64,000 bases of DNA from Phallus indusiatus (GCA_027605045.1 JAQFWX010000001.1:2976001-3040000), one strand, 5' to 3'; shown: positions 25,808 through 38,387, counted from the stretch's first letter. Notes: a model not told the origin generated them from the sequence alone. Translations and numbers: made by a program.

Positions 25808-27445
25808 TTATAATGCATGTCTAGATACATTGGGGTCTCTGTCCGTGTAAGATAGAGTGCTATACGAGTTCATAGGTACGTCATACATACGACCTCCTGA
25901 AACCTTCATAAAGTTCAAATTGTCCTCCACAACGAGGCAAAGAAAAGCAACTTCAACATTTTCAACGAATTCTTCGAAAACTGGTTTCATTCCGCGGTAA
26001 CTTCTAGTGTGAGAATACTCCACACAGAGATTTGTGAGAACGCTGCCGGCTTTTTTGCGATGAGCGAGGATTTGAGCTAAAGATTTACCCGTAGTCGACA
26101 CTGCTCCGACTTTCAAATCGCTCAGTAAAGGACAGGGAACTGTCGTAGAACCCTCTTCTGGTATAAGTTCGGAAATGATTTGAGTTAAAGTAGTTGCATC
26201 TTCGCACGCAATAACCAACTTTTCGAGATGGGTTAGGAGGGAAAGTAAAGTGTCGAATGAATTTTCGTATTTGTCGAGCCATGGAGGGATACCGCGACTG
26301 CGCGAGGGGAAGAGTATATCACAGAAATACACTTTGGAAAACCCGAAGTTTATGAACATGGAGTTTAGCCGGTGTTTACATAGTTCGATTATTGACATCT
26401 CCATTTTGATACATGTATTGTAAGGACCGGAGGGTTCTTGCGAGAAGTCTATCTGCAGATTCGCGTAATCGGCTTTGATGGTAAGGCAAGTGCCGTTCCG
26501 GGTTTTCGATACAAACGATAACAAAGGGTTAATGTTGACGGAAGACTTGGATAGAACGTCATGACAATCAATTACCCAATCTATCTCCGAGGGAAACGTC
26601 GTATGATCCAGAACAGCCATGAGAATTTCCGGTTCTAAACTCAAGGAGAGACGTTTGAGACGAGGAAATTGGATCGACCGATCATTTAAATCTTGAACTT
26701 CGAAATCTCGTGGCATGTCCTCCATAAAACGGCTGAGTTCGAGGATCTCAAGATGGGATGGGGATGTAGCTTCAAGCACGTCGAACAGTTGGTGAAAAGA
26801 AGTTATCCCCCGAATAAATGAGAGATTCAACCGCGTTACAGTTTTGAATATTGGCATTTGAGGGGATATGGTCATGGAGGCGATTTGCAATTCCTCGAGA
26901 TTGGGTGCGATATCGACGAGAAAGTTCTTGGGAATGGTCCCTCGATTGTCCGACCACCAAGGCTGTTCGGATTGCAAGTCAAAACCGAAGACCCTAAGGG
27001 CTGGAACGGCCTGGTTTTCGAATGCACGAAAGATACAACTCACATCTGGAGTGTATCCGTTCGTTTCGTGGTGAAATACCAAGTGTTGAATACGGTGAAG
27101 ATGAGAACGAATAATTTCCATAATCTGATCCAAAACTGCCTGTTTGACCCCGATCTTGATGTTGACTTGGATAGGGTAGTCAGCCGAACGGAGCAGGACT
27201 TGCTCCAAGAACCACAAATTTTGTAACGGTGCTTCAATATTCGTCCAGAAAATGGGATAGGAGAGAAGGGCATTACGCCAACCACGACAGACTCTGGTCA
27301 ACTTGACAAAACTGTCGCGGTCGTCGCGGTAACGCGGGTGCCGTTTGATCTTCGGATCTGGAAAGACCATGAGGGTGATGATGAAAATTATATCAGGAGG
27401 TAATAGAGAGGCCGTGGAAGGTCTATTGAGAGGATTATCAGACAT
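25808..27445 (-). CDS. F-box-like protein (545 aa, single exon)
   Basis: Probable substrate adaptor of an SCF-type ubiquitin ligase, as proposed for the large agaricomycete F-box family. One uninterrupted frame of 545 codons. An F-box-like segment lies at residues about 14-70 (LLPPDIIFIITLMVFPD, then a helix with FVKLTRVCRGWRNALLSYPI and WTNI). The rest is leucine-rich and irregular, with LRR-like strands such as FPRLKRLSLSLEP. The lack of introns contrasts with its intron-rich neighbours but is common in this family. No target is predictable. The tRNA-Glu lies just downstream. Confidence 0.8.
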   Translation of the reverse strand: MSDNPLNRPSTASLLPPDIIFIITLMVFPDPKIKRHPRYRDDRDSFVKLTRVCRGWRNALLSYPIFWTNIEAPLQNLWFLEQVLLRSADYPIQVNIKIGVKQAVLDQIMEIIRSHLHRIQHLVFHHETNGYTPDVSCIFRAFENQAVPALRVFGFDLQSEQPWWSDNRGTIPKNFLVDIAPNLEELQIASMTISPQMPIFKTVTRLNLSFIRGITSFHQLFDVLEATSPSHLEILELSRFMEDMPRDFEVQDLNDRSIQFPRLKRLSLSLEPEILMAVLDHTTFPSEIDWVIDCHDVLSKSSVNINPLLSFVSKTRNGTCLTIKADYANLQIDFSQEPSGPYNTCIKMEMSIIELCKHRLNSMFINFGFSKVYFCDILFPSRSRGIPPWLDKYENSFDTLLSLLTHLEKLVIACEDATTLTQIISELIPEEGSTTVPCPLLSDLKVGAVSTTGKSLAQILAHRKKAGSVLTNLCVEYSHTRSYRGMKPVFEEFVENVEVAFLCLVVEDNLNFMKVSGGRMYDVPMNSYSTLSYTDRDPNVSRHAL

Positions 27446-27887
27446 GATAAACTGAGCGATACGTTGTGTAAGTTAAAGCTTTGAACGTCGCGCGACGTTG
27501 GTCGTCTCGCAGAGCTGCCGAAAGATGTGACTGTCACGCGATGGCGGCCCTGATAACGGCTAGTCTGGAGCCCTTCAACTTGAAAGCAAGCAATTGAAGA
27601 AACCTTGTGAGAAAACTCGAGAATTCATTCACGTAAAATCGATACGTATATAAAGCTAATTAACATGCCAATCATGAGTTCATTATGGTATTATCTATTT
27701 TTTGATACTGCTGTCGCGGTTCACAAATAACCTGAACGACTTTCGAAGCAGGACTTGATGTACAAGGTTGAAGACTATAAAAAACGATTAGCCTTCTATG
27801 TAATTGAAATATGATACGAGACAAAAAAATACCGAAATAACATCGCGAGCATATATATTACAATATAAATCATCAAATCATACGTAT
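27446..27887. other. Spacer between F-box gene start and MFS gene end
   Basis: About 440 AT-rich bases on the 5' side of the F-box gene. Presumably the F-box promoter and the MFS 3' UTR. No repeat or gene was recognised. Confidence 0.4.
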
Positions 27888-29776
27888 TGTTTTCCTTTCC
27901 GCTTTGCCTGCTTAGAACGTGCGACCAAAAGTAATGGAATCCCAGCAAGCATGACCGTCTTGAAATAATATAAGTTAAAAAACCTGTCGTCAACAAAGTA
28001 AGCTTACCCCATTGAAAATTATCGGTCGGAACCATTCATCGTGATTTCCAAGGAGAGCTCCAGAAATGGGTGTACCAGCCAGAAAGGCGAAAGATATCAC
28101 AAAGAAACCGATACCCAAACGGATGCTGAATGAAGGGCATCAAATTTATTTCCAAACACAGGACAGCAAATAAATCCTACATACCCCAAGTCATGTATTC
28201 CTTTAGCAAATGATACAATAACGGGGGAGCATAAAGAAAGCACTGGAAACAGGTTTTAGCATACCTTACTCTTTTTTCGCGAGAAAAAGCAAAAACTCAC
28301 CAGCACCGGAGAAAAATCCATAAAGAATTGAAAATGCAATAACGCCTCCGACATCCCCGACGCCGAACATTGAAAACACGAGAAGCCCGGTCGCGACGTT
28401 CGCGATAATAAAAATGTTGAGTGTACCAAATTTATCACCCAAGAATCCAGGCAAAATTCGACCGGGTATTGACGCAGCGTTTTGGATTGTCAACTATTAT
28501 TATAGAAGGGTATGCTTTTTCAGTAGGTGTCCTTCGAAGAAGAAAAGTAAACAGGATGCGCACTTGGTGAAATGTAAGCCCCGAGGAAATGTTATGCAAG
28601 GCGGCAAACAGCTGAAGGTAGAAGTCTATCGAAATCTATTAGGTGATTGGAAAGTACAGGTAAAACCTTCCTACGCACATGCAAAGAAAAGACCTAAAAT
28701 AATAAGAAAGGTCCTTAAAAAAGCGCCGTCGTTAGAGTTCATAGGGACTGTCGCAAGAACAAAAAGCTTACCCGGCTATCATCAAGAAGAAAGGGTAATC
28801 CATCATAACCTCGTTTACGTAGGACTTAGAATCCGGGTTTTGAGTTGGCGGTGAAGATTCCCCTTTCTCTGTTTTGACTTGAGGCCGAGGAGTCAATCGA
28901 TCCGTCATAATCAGATTAGCCACGATCAAAAGGCCCAGGGTTAAAAATGCCGAAGATCTGACTCCCCATGCGAAACCAACACTCGGTTCGTGAAGAAGCT
29001 TGTTTAACATAATAGGGTAGAAAATGCCGCCCAACGAGGTGCCTTAATAAAACAAGTTTGAACAGTGAGAAGAGAATCGTAACGGAACCAGGTGTTTAAT
29101 GAAATACCTGACATGACAATTCCCATAGCTAATGCTCGCTTGGTCTTCCAATGATGGCCTTGCACAGCCATTGATGGCAGATAAACCAGTCCGCCACCGA
29201 TACCCATCCCGACGCCTTGTGAGAGGAAGAGCTGATAGAACTTGTCGACATGTGCCAAGGATAGCATGAACAGACTGTATGGGATGAATAGGTGAAACCA
29301 TGGATATTAACTCCATATGTTTAGGTAGAAAACGTACGAGACCAAATAAATGAGCGAACCCGCTAACAAGACATGTTTGAAGTACCCCTTGTCAACCAAC
29401 TTTCCAGCGGGCAATCCCAACGCGATGAACAAAAAAAGCTGAACAGATCCAATCCAGCTGATATCAGACGACGACGCTGTTCCATGACGTGTATAATAAT
29501 CCTGAAAAACGCCAAAAGAAGAGACATAACCAAATGTTCCCGCCAAGGCAAGACAACTTGTAAAAAGGATTCGTTCAGTTGGACCATTGTCAGGTTATCA
29601 TAGTTTTACACTTACCCTCCAAGAGTTGTCAAACAAGCTTGTCTCCCTCCCTCTGATGGCTGTGTAGGAATGGGTTGATCGTTTCCCCCTGACGATGGCG
29701 ATGTCGACGGAGTAAGTTTCAGGCTTTCAATATCCGACCTGCTTGTTTCTGGCGTTTGAGCGTTCATGTTCGTCAT
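27888..29776 (-). CDS. MFS transporter, monocarboxylate-transporter-like (1)
   Basis: Predicted 12-helix plasma-membrane transporter of the major facilitator superfamily, closest in pattern to fungal MCT/riboflavin-transporter-like proteins. The start at 29776 gives MTNMNAQTPETSRSDIESLK, an acidic cytoplasmic N-terminus. Helix-bearing exons hold AGTFGYVSSFGVFQDYYTRH, SWIGSVQLFLFIALGLPAGK, QLFLSQGVGMGIGGGLVYLP and ILPGFLGDKFGTLNIFIIAN. The C-terminus is LLLVARSKQAKRKGKQYV with TGA at 27888-27890. About eight to ten exons. A paralogue with matching exons lies at 51184-53036. Substrate is unknown; such proteins can export metabolites or take up carboxylates. Confidence 0.85.
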
Positions 29777-32700
29777 AATCCGTTATTGAAGTCGTAACCT
29801 GAGAGAGTACGCGAACTGGGTAGAGGACTTTGGATACTCAGAACCCAGTTGAGTTATAAAGGATGGACCAAACTGAGCCGAAGTTGGGGACAACCCGAGA
29901 CTAAAGGGAGTTAGTATACGCCTGATTTAAAGAAGAGCGGGAAGAGCTTTTTGATCTGAATTGCCAAAGAAAGAATTACAATGCATCGCTTTCGTTTGTT
30001 TGCATTGCTGGTGACATTGACACTGTGACGCAATTAAGTCCTTCTCCTCTTTTAACAAATGAAACGTTTGCCGAAGACGCGGACGTATGGTGACAAGCCA
30101 GACAACGGACGGAATATAGAGTATGTAGAATAAAATCTCAGATTCCCAGATAGGCTACACCGTTCCTTGGATGAATTCTTCATAGAAATTAGATAGTCTC
30201 CTAAATGAATCAATACGTTCATAAAAATTTCAGTTTACCGACTGAAAGTGAGAGATATATATCGTCTCGCCGAAGATATCAACTTGTTGAAAGGGAGCGG
30301 GGAACATCAGCGGAATACTCCTATTGATTTGTATTGTTCATTTATCTCGGACCCTATTGGAGGCAGTCCTGGCCTTTTCTTATTCAAGGACATCCCACCC
30401 AAACTGAATTGAGTTGATGGCCTATCGAGTCCCGCCATTAATCGTGGCGCCGGTGATGATGTAACAAGTAATGGATAAATATAGTTTCAAAGGCGGAATA
30501 TAATGAATGGTAGAGGTGAGAAGTTAGAAGAGACAAGAACGCGAACACCATTAGCCATTAGTGCACGCATAGAATTTGGAGTAAAAAAGAACTCATACAT
30601 ATACGAACCTTAAATTCGTGAGAATAATAAAAACAAGCTTCCATCCCGATCGATGACTATTCTTCAATTCATATTATTTCCAGTACACCATAAATTCTGT
30701 GACTGTCAATGCATATGGCAATAGAATTGCTTGAGAATTGATCCCGCTCTCACGCATTCAAAAGACAACTTGACCAAGGTTAACCGACGCCATGCCATTG
30801 AATATACACCATCTGGGGAGAAGCGTATATATTAGAGTTTTGAGAAAAATACACTTGGATAGAACCATGCGGAGTGGGGAAGAAGTGCAAGTTAGATCTT
30901 CGCAAACGGGGATCTGGGAGATTCGAGAGTTTCTTTGGCTATTTGGATTGAAGTCGTGGATCAGGACACTTGGATCTCCAGAGCTACACCTTCAGCTTCG
31001 CTATTAACCAAGGACTTTGTATCTGACCAGAAGAGTCAATTTCATATTCCTGGCATCGGAGATGAAAGCACTTGGAAGTCAGGTCAAAATCTCCTCGGAT
31101 CGATGATATATCTTCAATTACTCCACGTGCCCTGATGTGCCCTATACAAGGCCTTACATTTCCTTGCAAGATAGAACGGCAATAAGAAAATAATACCCCT
31201 GATCCGAAGCAGAACTCACGAAATGTTCATCTATTAGGACCATCACCAAGTTTCTTCTCGTAAATTGTTCTTGCCTTTCAAGATTAAAAATAAACCCTGC
31301 CTAGGATCAAATAAACATTGAAAGCGCGTCAGGTCAAAATAAACCATATCAGCTGTTTACTCATCAGGCAGCAAGAAAATAACGTCGACCCATATGGCCA
31401 AAAGAAGATGATGGACAAAGGCGGTGCTTGAATTCGATTTGTTGGAGACGGAGAAGCCTAGAGAAGCAAGCATGAGAGCTGGCGTGTTCGGCGCTGTGTC
31501 GCATCCCAATCAGTTCCGGTAAGTTTCCCTAGAGATAATCCAATTTTCTCGATGCCTCTAGACCTGCCTGATGATGGCGAATGAGTTCCGCTCTCGTTGT
31601 TGGAAATTGTGGGTTACGCCCTGTTACGCCAGATCAGTCAACAAAGGTCGGCGCCGGTCAGCAGAGATGGATGACATGGGCGCCGGCATTGACATCGACC
31701 TTTACCTCCGTCCGGAATCTGGTTATCGAGATGATTTTGGCATTGACACTGACACTGACACTGATGCCAGCACATGAGATTATGAAGATGAATGGATGAG
31801 TGAAGCTGGCCTGGTGTGTGCCTTCAATTGAATTTGCAGTGAATGGCTTTGAGCAGGTAACCTTGCCCTGCTTGGCTACAAGAAATGACGATGAATAGTG
31901 CACCTCTTCTGATAAGAGCCCCATTTTTTTTGGGGAATAAAACACGTGGAGGGAACTGCGAGATCGAGTATCGTATCCAATATGGCGCGTCGATATCCCC
32001 AGAGAGAAAGTGCAGGGTTAGATGTAAAGCGACCGAGTAGAAATAGAAGACCAAAATTAAGACCTGGAAATATATACATCATCGTGGTGGTTGGCTCAGT
32101 ATCGGTCAGTCGGTTTTTTTACATTGATCCTACGAGGTGCGGAGTGCAAAAGTTTTCGTGTCCGCTACTTGACGGAGCAAACTGAGCAGAACCACGTCTA
32201 AACCGTTCAACGGGCTTCAACGGAGTTCACGTGTCTCCCACGTTTTTGAGCGACCTATTACGGTGAACTGTGTCTGGGTTTTAGATGAGATGAATCCATG
32301 AGCTCGTCTTGGAAAGAGAGAAGCAACCTAAGCGGAGCAATGTTCCGTGTCATCAAATTAGTCTGGCTTTTTACTGCGGCGTGCAGAGACCGCCGGATTC
32401 TCGTTATGTTTAGATTAAGTAAGGTCAGATGGATGATGGTTTCCGTCTTTTCTTCGTAAGCACGAGGATCTTCTGGTTGTTTTCTCCATTCCCTGCCGGG
32501 TCCGTTTCGTCAGACAGCCAGCACCTTTACATGCATTGGGCGATGTGCGCCTTCGAACTTCTCACATTTCTTCGGAGGTTGACTCGCGCATTTTGATTGA
32601 CTGATATCAAGAAGATACATACTAGGGGCGGTTGGTACTGGATGCATGTCACTCACGGCGCGAGCTGCAGTGAATGATGACCGCACCTCTTAGTGATCTA

Positions 32701-33296
32701 CCTCCATATATGACATTTGATTTTTCATTCCATAGGATTAGAGTTTTTTCAAGCAGCTCCAATGAAAGGCCATGCGTAAGAGCCGTGGCGGATAATCAAA
32801 TGCGCTACCTAAAATCTTTGATGTTGCCATCATTAGGCAGCAACCCAGATACCCTATTATTGGAACATACAAACGAATAATTCAAAGATGATGAGATGAG
32901 ATGAGAGTTTGCATTAATAGGTGCGGTCCTTTTCTTTCTCCCTGCCTTATGGCACAGGGATGGAATTTTGTCCGTAGGGCAGCGCCGCGATTGCACGGTC
33001 CTGACCAAACGCCGAGACCCCTCCTGCAGTTCGGAGCTCATCGGCACACGAGTATTTACCGTAATTCGCAGACAACTATGCGGTAATCTCATTATCCAAG
33101 CCCTAGCTTTCGCAACACACCAATCAGCACGGTTCCGAATCACACGCTGATATTTTTGCTCGCTTAATTATACCGGCACCCTGTTCTCTGAGCGTAATAT
33201 AAAAAAGGGCTTCCTTCCTTCCTGTTTAGAACTGCAGCTTGTCGACTTCGTCTCACCACACGCACTCCTCATTCCGCGAACAGGAACAATACGACC
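29777..33296. other. Long intergenic region (3.5 kb)
   Basis: Largest gene-free stretch. Only short frames are present. A coding-like segment at about 30880-31135 is listed separately. A short tandem of CACTGA-type hexamers lies at about 31740-31760. A TATA-like TAATATAAAAAA at about 33196-33207 lies roughly 90-100 bases before the P450 ATG. No transposon ends or protein relics were recognised. Confidence 0.4.
30880..31135 (+). other. Possible orphan coding exon
   Basis: The + frame ending at TGA 31133-31135 reads smoothly for about 80 codons after a possible 3' splice site near 30896. It includes VVDQDTWISRATPSAS and QFHIPGIGDESTWKSGQNLL. The residue composition looks protein-like, but there is no convincing start, upstream exon or family match. 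It may be a decayed or lineage-specific gene, or chance. Confidence 0.2.
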
Positions 33297-35720
33297 ATGT
33301 CTCTCGTCAACCCCATACTTATCACAATGTTATCTGCAGTGGTAAATTACAATTTACTCAATCTTTCAACGAATGCTCACTATCATCTTAAAGGCATGTC
33401 ATTGGTTCTTCAAAACGTTCGAGCCAAGGAATCAGTCTTTATTCAGCGCAATTATCGCTCTTATCATTATACCTCCATCCATCTTCGCCTTTATCTTCCG
33501 CAGCTTCTACGGGCACTTGTCTGCAGCAATACTCTTATCGTATACCCTTTACATCACCACACTATTTACGTCCATCATCCTCTACCGTCTCTCGCCTTTT
33601 CACCCTTTGGCTGATGTGCCAGGCCCGACTATTGGGAAGATATCCAAGCTCTGGAGTTTGTATATCGCTTGCACGAATCAGCAGCTCAGTTATATTCAGG
33701 AACTGCATGCTCAATATGGTCCGGTCGTTCGCACAGGTCAGTAACCATCTAATCATTTAATAAAAAGCTCCACTTCATCAACGATCAACACTTCAAGGTC
33801 CGAACCATCTTCACATCGTCGATGCCTCAGCTGTGCCTACAGTCCTCGGAGCAAAATACTTCGAAAAAGCAGAACGTAATATGTATATTCTTTCAATCTT
33901 ACTTCGCGCTTAACATGTAGCTTTTGTTAGGTTATCAAGTTGTCGTACCGCTCGGTGGATTCGGAGCAATAGGTACAATGGTCAATTTCCACGACCATCA
34001 GACACGACGAAAGCTCTGGGATCGAGCTATGAACTCAGAAGCAATGCAAGGTTACCGTGATATCTTCTCAAAACGTATCAATCAATTCGTTGCTCTCCTT
34101 GAGAAGCATAGCGGTCAAACTATCGATCTGTCACTGTATTCTTCTCTTTTGGCGTACGTTCGGATTTCGGAAACATATTTCCTTGTCTCCAACCTCTGAT
34201 ATTTTTTTCCTTTCGTTCAGGTTTGACGTCATGGGCGATCTTGCGTGGGTGTTTCTTAATTTGAACGCTTAAAGGAGAAAAAACCGACTATACTACCAGG
34301 TTCAACAGCCGATTTGAAATGATGCAAGCGGCAATGGACCGTAATAACCACATTTCCACAACACGTGGTTCTGCTTAGTACGTGAGCCGGTCTCTCAAAA
34401 TAAGCAAACAGTTTTTGATTCCGAAATTTCTACCCACCCTTAATATCCACATCTGCATCTGCATCTATATTTACAGTTTCTTCGAATGCTCGGGAAAAAT
34501 ACCTTGGATTCGACCGCTGGTGCCTTACTTCATGAGATTCAACACCCGCGCTCGGGCTTTCCATCAACTGGCAATTGAGTGCATCACGAAGCGCATAAGC
34601 GAAGGTTCTCAGAACAAAGATTTATTTTATCACCTGGTACGTGCAATATATAAAAAGACTCCCCATTGACATCTGCAAATGTATTGATACGAACTTTCTA
34701 CTCAGTTTGAAGAAGAGAATGGAAAGACGTGGTCGTTCCCTATGGCTCTCGCTGAATCCCGAGGTACAATTCTGGCAGGCAAGTTCGGCTCTCAACTCCG
34801 TCTCTCTTCGTACAAATAGCCAAACCAAACTAACTTGATACGGAATTCTTTTTTTTTTGAAATGATAGGCTCAGATACAACAGGGACAGCTATCACGAGC
34901 ACCTTATTCCACTTAATGACAAATCCATCCATCATGACCAAGCTTCGCCATGAAATCGACATGCACTATAATGAAATTGGAGACATATTCAATTCTGAGC
35001 TATTGCCGAAGCTACCCTATTTAAATGCAGTCATGTGAGTTTTTTTTCCTGATAGGGTCCTATTTGGAATTTTACCTGTTTTTGCTGACCTGTGTTTACA
35101 GCAACGAAGGCCTACGGTTGGCTCCTGCATTGCCTAGCGGCACCCAAAGATACCTTCCACATGGAAAAGGACCTGTAGTTTTAGCTGATACGTATGTCCA
35201 ACGCGCGTCTTTTAATGAATTCTGATATTCATATATTCTCCTTTCTTTTTCATAGCACTGTTCCCGAAGGAACAACAGTCCAAATACCCACTTTTGTTTG
35301 TACGTCAACTTCCCCTTAATATTATATGAATCTATGTTCACGTTCTTTTTTAGTACATAGAGATCCGCGATATTTCTCACCGCAACCAAATTCGTTTATT
35401 CCCGAACGCTGGCTAGACGAGAGCCTACAACCTGAGCGTTCAGCCTATATCCCATTCAGCACCGGTTCGTCACTCAATTAAACATAAAATTTCTTATCTA
35501 ACCTTTCCCCCCTTTTTTTAATATAGGCCCAACAAGTTGCGTCGGTAAAAATTTTGCAATGGCAGAACTGCGAGTGCTTCTCTGCATATTGGTACATACC
35601 TTCAATTTTGAAATACCGCCAACTTTCGATCCCAAAGGATGGGAACGAACTTGGGAAGACAGTTTTGTTCTTACCAAAGGAGAACTGCCCGTCCGTGTTA
35701 CGATACGATCATCTGTATAA
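33297..35720 (+). CDS. Cytochrome P450 monooxygenase
   Basis: Membrane-bound, haem-thiolate monooxygenase of the ER. The chosen start is ATG 33297 with exon 33297-33341 joined to 33394, giving MSLVNPILITMLSAVACHWF; an ATG at 33373 is the alternative. Hydrophobic segments are followed by the proline hinge PFHPLADVPGP. Spliced exons give FDVMGDLAF, the I-helix AGSDTTGTAITS, the K-helix ExxR as NEGLRLAPALP, and the haem loop FSTGPTSCVGKNFA (FxxGxxxCxG, axial Cys present). The C-terminus GELPVRVTIRSSV ends at TAA 35718-35720. About a dozen exons; the AGSDTT motif is completed only by a GC-AG intron at 34779-34868. All core motifs are intact. Substrate is unknown. Confidence 0.92.
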
Positions 35721-36244
35721 CCAACCCGCCCATTAGACTTCACGCTTCTCAACCATGAACTATGTAACATCTTGCCCGTTCAATATCGTCTCGTCTGTTT
35801 TCGCTTTCCACACTTGCTGTTTTAACAAACGTTTTGTCTGTTTCATTCTTGTTTTGAATTAGGGGCGTTTTTTTGACGTTTTTCTCTTGCTTTGTTGTTC
35901 CGTCTCTTATTTTAGCATTGTATCGCATATCATATACGAATTCACCGCATTTTGCATCGATAGCACAATAAACAATTTCAATAAAAAAAGGCTAAAGTCC
36001 TTTTGAAAGAAAAAGTTGTTGTGCAAAGATTCAGATTTCTGGCTATGAGCGCGGTGTGCCTACATAGATCGGCTAAAAATATAGCTGTAATGTCAACATG
36101 TCACGGCATGGTGACGCAATCGATTTCTAATCCGATTACGACCATTGTTGTTGTCAGCATGATACCACCTACAGAAGGAAACACCTGAATACAGGTTTTT
36201 CCCAAGGTCGTATTTCCACACTACACTTTACTTCGTGCTCCAGA
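35721..36244. other. Spacer between P450 and MDR gene
   Basis: About 520 bases, T-rich after the P450 stop (probable 3' UTR), then the MDR promoter. No other feature was recognised. Confidence 0.4.
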
Positions 36245-37783
36245 ATGTCAGTTATGAGAGCAATCCTTGTTAGAGGCGAAGGTCGTATTGAAGATCTTTA
36301 TATTGGCGAAACGGAGAGGCCGATACCAAAGGACGATGAAGTTCTCGTTAAAGTCAGAAAAATAAGCTCAATACTCTTTATTTTTTGCGCTAAATAAAGC
36401 TTTTGATTTTAGGTCAAAGCGTTTGGATTGAACCGAATGGATATCATGCAACGCCGTGGTAGATACAAAGTTCCCGATGGGGCAAGCTCTATCTTGGGTG
36501 TCGAGTTTTCCGGAATCATCGCCGAAGTTGGAAAATCGGCTACGCAGTGGAAAGAAGGGGATGAAGTGTTAGGTCTTGTTGGAGGGGTAAGTGGAATTCA
36601 ATGATCTTCTGATATCATTTCCAGCGATAATCTCGGTGTTTAATCTATTAGGGGGCATATGCGGAATACGTCGTAGCGCCGTTTACCCATGTCTGGCGAA
36701 AACCAAGTGATCTTTCATGGATTGATGCTGCCGCCATTCCCGAAAATTGGCTTACCGGTATGAATGCCCGTACAGAACTTATCAGTAAACTGGGCAAGGT
36801 TGTCCGGCCTTTCCAGCCGTTCTCAGATTTTCCGGCCAGATCTGAGAATGGCTGGAAAGGCCGGACAACCTTGCCCAGTTTACTGATTTAAATCGCCGAG
36901 AAATGTTTTTGAATCTGTCTCTTAGCCTTCCAGGCTCTCACTATTCCGGAACTTAAAGAAGGAGAGGACGTTCTTGTTCATACAGGTAATGATCATCGCA
37001 ATTAACCACTTTTGAAGTACATATTGATCCGACTTTACACTAATAGGTGCAAGCGGTGTAGGCTTAGCAGCCAACCAATTATCTCGCTTCTGGAAAGCGT
37101 ACGTCTTATCAGATGTCCTTCCTGTATCGTTCAAACTATCTGACGCTACTTATCAGGAATAAAGTCATCACCACAGCCTCAACGAGCGAAAAGCTGAATT
37201 GGCTCCTCAGTCTGCCAAGTGGACCGACACACACTATCAACTATAAAACGCAGGATTTCGCCGACGAAGTGAAGAAAATCACAAATGGAAGGGGTGTGGA
37301 TGTGATCGTTGATTTCCCAGGTCAAAGTCACTTTGTGAAGAACCTTGATTCTTTAGCTGTTGACGGGCGTATGACGATGTTGGCACTTTTGAGTGGTAAG
37401 TCCGTTGAAACAGAGTAACTTCTGGTCAAACGTTCATCAACATTTTATTTAGGAAACGAAGTATCAAAATTGAATCTCACTCCGATTTTATATAAGAGAC
37501 TTCGCATTCAAGGCAGCACATTGCGCTCTCGTTCTAAAGAGTATCAAGCGGACCTTATTCACCGGTTCACGTCCACAATTGGAGCTAGTATTACAGGAGA
37601 AAAGGGAGAAGGGCCCCTCAGAACGTATATCCATGCTGTATGTACCCATAATTTTACCGTGAAGGTGAAATATTGTTGAGCTGTTTTTTTTATTAGGTAT
37701 ATACATTTGATCGGGTTCAAGATGCTCATAGAGAGATGGAGTCAAATGCCACTGCTGGAAAACTTATCGTGACCATTCCTTGA
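36245..37783 (+). CDS. Zinc-independent MDR oxidoreductase (quinone reductase-like)
   Basis: NADPH-dependent quinone reductase or enoyl reductase-like protein of the medium-chain dehydrogenase family; the tumour-protein p53-inducible (PIG3/TP53I3) type is the nearest pattern. The start gives MSVMRAILVRGEGRIEDLYI. Next come VKAFGLNRMDIMQRRGRY and GVEFSGIIAEVG. The cofactor motif GASGVGLAANQLS follows, then VDVIVDFPGQSHF. The end is GKLIVTIP with TGA at 37781-37783. About eight exons. No structural-zinc cysteine cluster was seen, consistent with the quinone-reductase branch. Intron 36758-36925, between ENWLT and AFQALTIP, contains a large hairpin described separately. It follows the P450 gene on the same strand. 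Confidence 0.88.
36781..36887. repeat. 48-bp near-perfect inverted repeat (hairpin) within an intron
   Basis: Left arm 36781-36828 and right arm 36840-36887 are reverse complements over 48 bases with a single mismatch, separated by an 11-base loop. The mismatch would be a G-U pair in RNA. The element lies wholly within intron 36758-36925 of the MDR gene and starts with ATCAGTAAACTGGGC. Flanks share only a short TT/TTA and no clear target-site duplication was seen. It may be a foldback mini-transposon or a double-stranded RNA source. Confidence 0.9.
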
Positions 37784-38387
37784 AAGTGTGTAAATATTGT
37801 GTAGTTCTAAGAAGAAAATGTAAACGTGCCTCCGGTGACGGTGGATCACCGCATTGATGCCAATGCGAGTTCAAGAGGATCGGTGCTACAGATACATTTA
37901 CACTTTCACTAATTGTTTACACCATATCCGTAAACCACAGCTCTCTTGATCCGGATATCAAGGAGTAAAGAGAGAACAAGCAGAGAGCAATAAACATTGA
38001 GAAGGAAAAACAAAACGGGGATGGTTAGGTACACGACCGTTAAGGTAACTTGATTACGGAAATCAAAAATAAAATGTAATGTAAGTTTGATGCCAAATTG
38101 CGCTTCATTTCATGGCACCTACATTTGGCACTATCTGCATCCAGAATAGTATGGGCGCAAATGATTTGAACGAGTCTCGGATGAATACCGGGCACAGGTG
38201 TCGCCGGTCTTTCGCTGTCAGAAGCTTTTCTTGGCCTTTCCATTGTGTACTGGTATAGAAACCAATCAATCAGTCGGTGCTGCCTATGTTGCACGGATAC
38301 ACAGCTGATGGGCGGTGTATGTAAATGAGACGGGAGAAAAAGAAGACGTGGGAGTAAGTTCTGTGGAGCGCGTGCCGCGCCTCCGAG
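37784..38387. other. Region downstream of the MDR gene
   Basis: Contains the MDR 3' end. A short - strand frame (about 38090-38250) reads RPRKASDSERPATPVPGIHP and looks protein-like; it could be a terminal exon of the uncertain gene at 38388-38986. No family was recognised. Confidence 0.3.

Noticed and set aside
28414..28854. 146-codon + strand frame over the MFS gene
   Set aside because: Antisense shadow of exons and introns of the minus-strand transporter.
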